Shown here in pieces: positions 4,905-6,215 of a stretch of DNA of 6,215 bases. This DNA is from Actinomycetales bacterium (GTDB lineage Bacteria; Actinomycetota; Actinomycetes; Mycobacteriales; Mycobacteriaceae). Numbering within the stretch: position 1 is the stretch's first letter; the number at the start of each line of letters is the position of its first letter. The position numbers and the translations under genes are program-made. The DNA lies in assembly GCA_012841845.1 (NCBI GenBank), contig DUTZ01000091.1, positions 1 through 6,215 on the forward strand, read 5' to 3'. A model generated the notes under the pieces. The model saw only the letters and a program-made list of their open reading frames with translations. It was not told the origin of the DNA and did no database searches.

Positions 4905-4910
4905 TATCCT
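4905..4910 (+). promoter_or_regulatory. Leaderless-type -10 box of the EamA transporter gene
   Basis: TATCCT (4905-4910) matches TAnnnT and is followed by 6 nt (GTCCCG) and the GTG start at 4917. This places transcription start at the start codon. There is no Shine-Dalgarno sequence, and the -35 area (about 4882-4887) shows no consensus. The box supports both the GTG start choice and a transcript separate from the toxin-antitoxin operon. Confidence 0.55.
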
Positions 4911-4916
4911 GTCCCG

Positions 4917-5897
4917 GTGACCCCGCCAGCCAGACCCGCCCGGCCCGCCGGCCCCGCCCGGGACGCCCTGCGTCGCAACGCCGGCCACGTCGCGTCCGTC
5001 GGCCTGGTGCTCATGTGGAGCTCGGGCTTCGTGGGCGCGGTGCTCGGCACCCGCGCGGGCGGCACGCCACTACAGTTGTTGGGGTGGCGCTTCACGATCC
5101 TCGGCGTGGGCCTGGCCCTGGTGGCCCTGCTGCTGCGCGTGGACCTCTCGGACCGGCGCGCGTGGGGGCGGCAGGCGCTGCTCGCACTCCTCTGCCAGGC
5201 CGGCTACCTCTTCCTGGTGTTCGAGGGGATCAGCCGCGGCGTCAACGGCGGCACGGCCGCGCTCATCGCCGCGCTGCAGCCGCTGCTCGTGGCCACCGTG
5301 GCGGGCCGACTCCTCGGCGAGCGCACGACGGCCGGCATGTGGATCGGCATGCTGCTGGGGATGGCCGGCGTCGTCGTCGTGGTCTCCGGGGAGCTCGGGG
5401 CGGCGTCCACCGCCGCGGCGCCGTGGTGGGCCTACCTCTTCCCGGCCGCCGGCATGCTCAGCCTGGCCACCGGCACGGTGCTCACGCAACGGCTGCGCCC
5501 GCCGGAGGGGCTCATGCAGTCGATCACCATGCAGTCGGTCGTGACAGGTGTGGTGCTCATGGCGGCCGCGACGCTCACCGGCCAGGTGGTCCCGCCGACG
5601 GACACGGGTTTCTGGGCGGCGGTGCTGTGGCTCGTGTGCCTGTCGACGCTCGGCGGGTACGTCCTCTACGTCTTCGTCACCCGCACCCAGGGCGCCACCG
5701 TGGTGAGCGTGCTGCTCTACCTCACCCCGCCCACCACGATGGTGTGGGTGATGCTCATGTTCGGCGTCCCCATCACCCTCTGGGCGGTGGTGGGCATGGC
5801 GGTCAGCGCGGTCGGCGTGGTGACGGTGCTGCGGTCCCGGCCCGGGGCGGCGGCGAGGCGGGCGCGGCAGCGCGAGATCCGGGAGGCGGGGAGATGA
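4917..5897 (+). CDS. EamA/DMT-superfamily transporter (RhtA/YdcZ-like exporter)
   Basis: This 326-aa integral membrane protein is the normal length for the 10-helix drug/metabolite transporter superfamily. Two tandem EamA repeats cover about residues 25-157 and 170-307. The first begins with VGLVLMWSSGFVGAVLG (28-44), the WSS/F pattern typical of EamA helix 1. A later stretch, GTAALIAALQPLL, is the family's characteristic helix 4 motif (A-x-L-x-x-L-x-P). The second repeat has the equivalent VSVLLYLTPPTTMVW. A proline/arginine-rich tail of about 20 residues lies at each end, both probably cytosolic. Members export amino acids or other small metabolites, but the substrate cannot be read from the sequence. 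The GTG at 4917 is preceded by a leaderless-type -10 box. The stop overlaps the next gene's start as ATGA (5894-5897), so the ADP-ribosylglycohydrolase is translationally coupled. Confidence 0.93.
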   Translation: MTPPARPARPAGPARDALRRNAGHVASVGLVLMWSSGFVGAVLGTRAGGTPLQLLGWRFTILGVGLALVALLLRVDLSDRRAWGRQALLALLCQAGYLFLVFEGISRGVNGGTAALIAALQPLLVATVAGRLLGERTTAGMWIGMLLGMAGVVVVVSGELGAASTAAAPWWAYLFPAAGMLSLATGTVLTQRLRPPEGLMQSITMQSVVTGVVLMAAATLTGQVVPPTDTGFWAAVLWLVCLSTLGGYVLYVFVTRTQGATVVSVLLYLTPPTTMVWVMLMFGVPITLWAVVGMAVSAVGVVTVLRSRPGAAARRARQREIREAGR

Positions 5898-6215
5898 CGG
5901 GAACGACGACGAGGTGGCGCGACCGCGCCGCGGGGGCGCTTCTCGGCGCAGCCGTGGGGGACGCGCTCGGGGCCGGCTACGAGTTCGGCAGCGCGCCGCT
6001 GGGCCCGGAGGGGCCGCGGATGATCGGCGGCGGTCTCGGGGACTTCGCGCCGGGGGAGTGGACCGACGACACGGCCATGGCGTGGTGCGTCGCCGAGGTC
6101 GCCGCGACCGGGGCCGACCTGCGCTCGGAGGCCGCGCTCACCGCGATCGCCCGGAACTTCCGCGCCTGGCTGGACTCGGGGCCGCCGGACGTCGGCGCCC
6201 AGACGCGCGCGGTGC
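5894..6215 (+). CDS. ADP-ribosylglycohydrolase family protein (DraG/ARH-like), 3' end beyond the window
   Basis: The first 107 residues are present and the frame is still open at the window edge; full-length members have roughly 250-350 residues. Family signatures are RAAGALLGAAVGDALGAGYEF (11-31) and GEWTDDTAMA (54-63). T57, D58 and D59 in the latter are metal-binding residues of the binuclear Mg2+ centre. WLDSGPPDVGAQTRAV (92-107) is also typical of the family. The enzymes remove ADP-ribose from modified proteins (as DraG does from dinitrogenase reductase), from nucleic acid, or from small ADP-ribosyl compounds; the substrate here is unknown. The ATG at 5894 has GGAGG (5882-5886) at a 7-nt spacing and overlaps the transporter stop by 4 nt. 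No nif genes or ADP-ribosyltransferase are visible, so a nitrogenase role is not supported. Confidence 0.92.
   Translation, partial: MTGTTTRWRDRAAGALLGAAVGDALGAGYEFGSAPLGPEGPRMIGGGLGDFAPGEWTDDTAMAWCVAEVAATGADLRSEAALTAIARNFRAWLDSGPPDVGAQTRAV

Noticed and set aside
4260..4988. Minus-strand frames opposite the toxin-antitoxin pair
   Set aside because: Low-complexity Arg/Pro/Gly composition with no domain; both plus-strand genes have strong family motifs, correct sizes and coupled starts.
5894..6215. Reading the ADP-ribosylglycohydrolase as DraG of nitrogen fixation
   Set aside because: The family match is clear, but there are no nif or draT genes in the window, and the family acts on many substrates.

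Overview
This is high-GC DNA with short intergenic gaps, several leaderless-type promoters (TAnnnT box 6 nt before the start codon) and an aromatic/histidinol-phosphate aminotransferase of the mycobacterial HisC2/Pat type. Together these point to an actinobacterium, most likely in the Mycobacteriales (for example near Dietzia, Gordonia or Mycobacterium). The genus is an inference; no search was run.

Left part (1-3707), all genes on the minus strand, read right to left. First is a PLP aminotransferase (pat/hisC2 type, 2649-3707). After a 127-bp gap comes an exported 5'-nucleotidase-like protein (743-2521). A vitamin K epoxide reductase (VKOR) family membrane oxidase (57-710) follows 32 bp later. 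The nucleotidase-like protein has lost most of the metal-binding and catalytic residues of its phosphoesterase domain, and its extracytoplasmic part carries four cysteines. The adjacent VKOR is a disulfide-generating enzyme, so one plausible link is oxidative folding of exported proteins.

Middle (3708-4090). A divergent intergenic region holds the aminotransferase promoter (leftward) and a probable tRNA promoter (rightward). tRNA-Ser(GCT) and tRNA-Arg(ACG) lie in tandem on the plus strand, followed by a strong 18-bp hairpin that is the likely end of the tRNA transcript.

Right part (4100-6215), all plus strand. A compact type II toxin-antitoxin pair (Phd/YefM-like antitoxin, PIN-domain VapC-like toxin, 1-nt overlap) sits directly downstream of the tRNAs. 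Its promoter is leaderless-type and overlaps a perfect 9-bp inverted repeat that looks like an autoregulatory operator. Next is an EamA/DMT-family transporter with its own leaderless-type promoter. It overlaps by 4 nt (ATGA) the start of an ADP-ribosylglycohydrolase (DraG/ARH-type) that runs off the window edge.

No CRISPR array, insertion sequence, integrase or phage gene was found. The points most worth a second look are the degenerate phosphoesterase core of the exported nucleotidase-like protein, its pairing with VKOR, a cluster of four GTCACG motifs in front of it, and the operator architecture of the toxin-antitoxin module.
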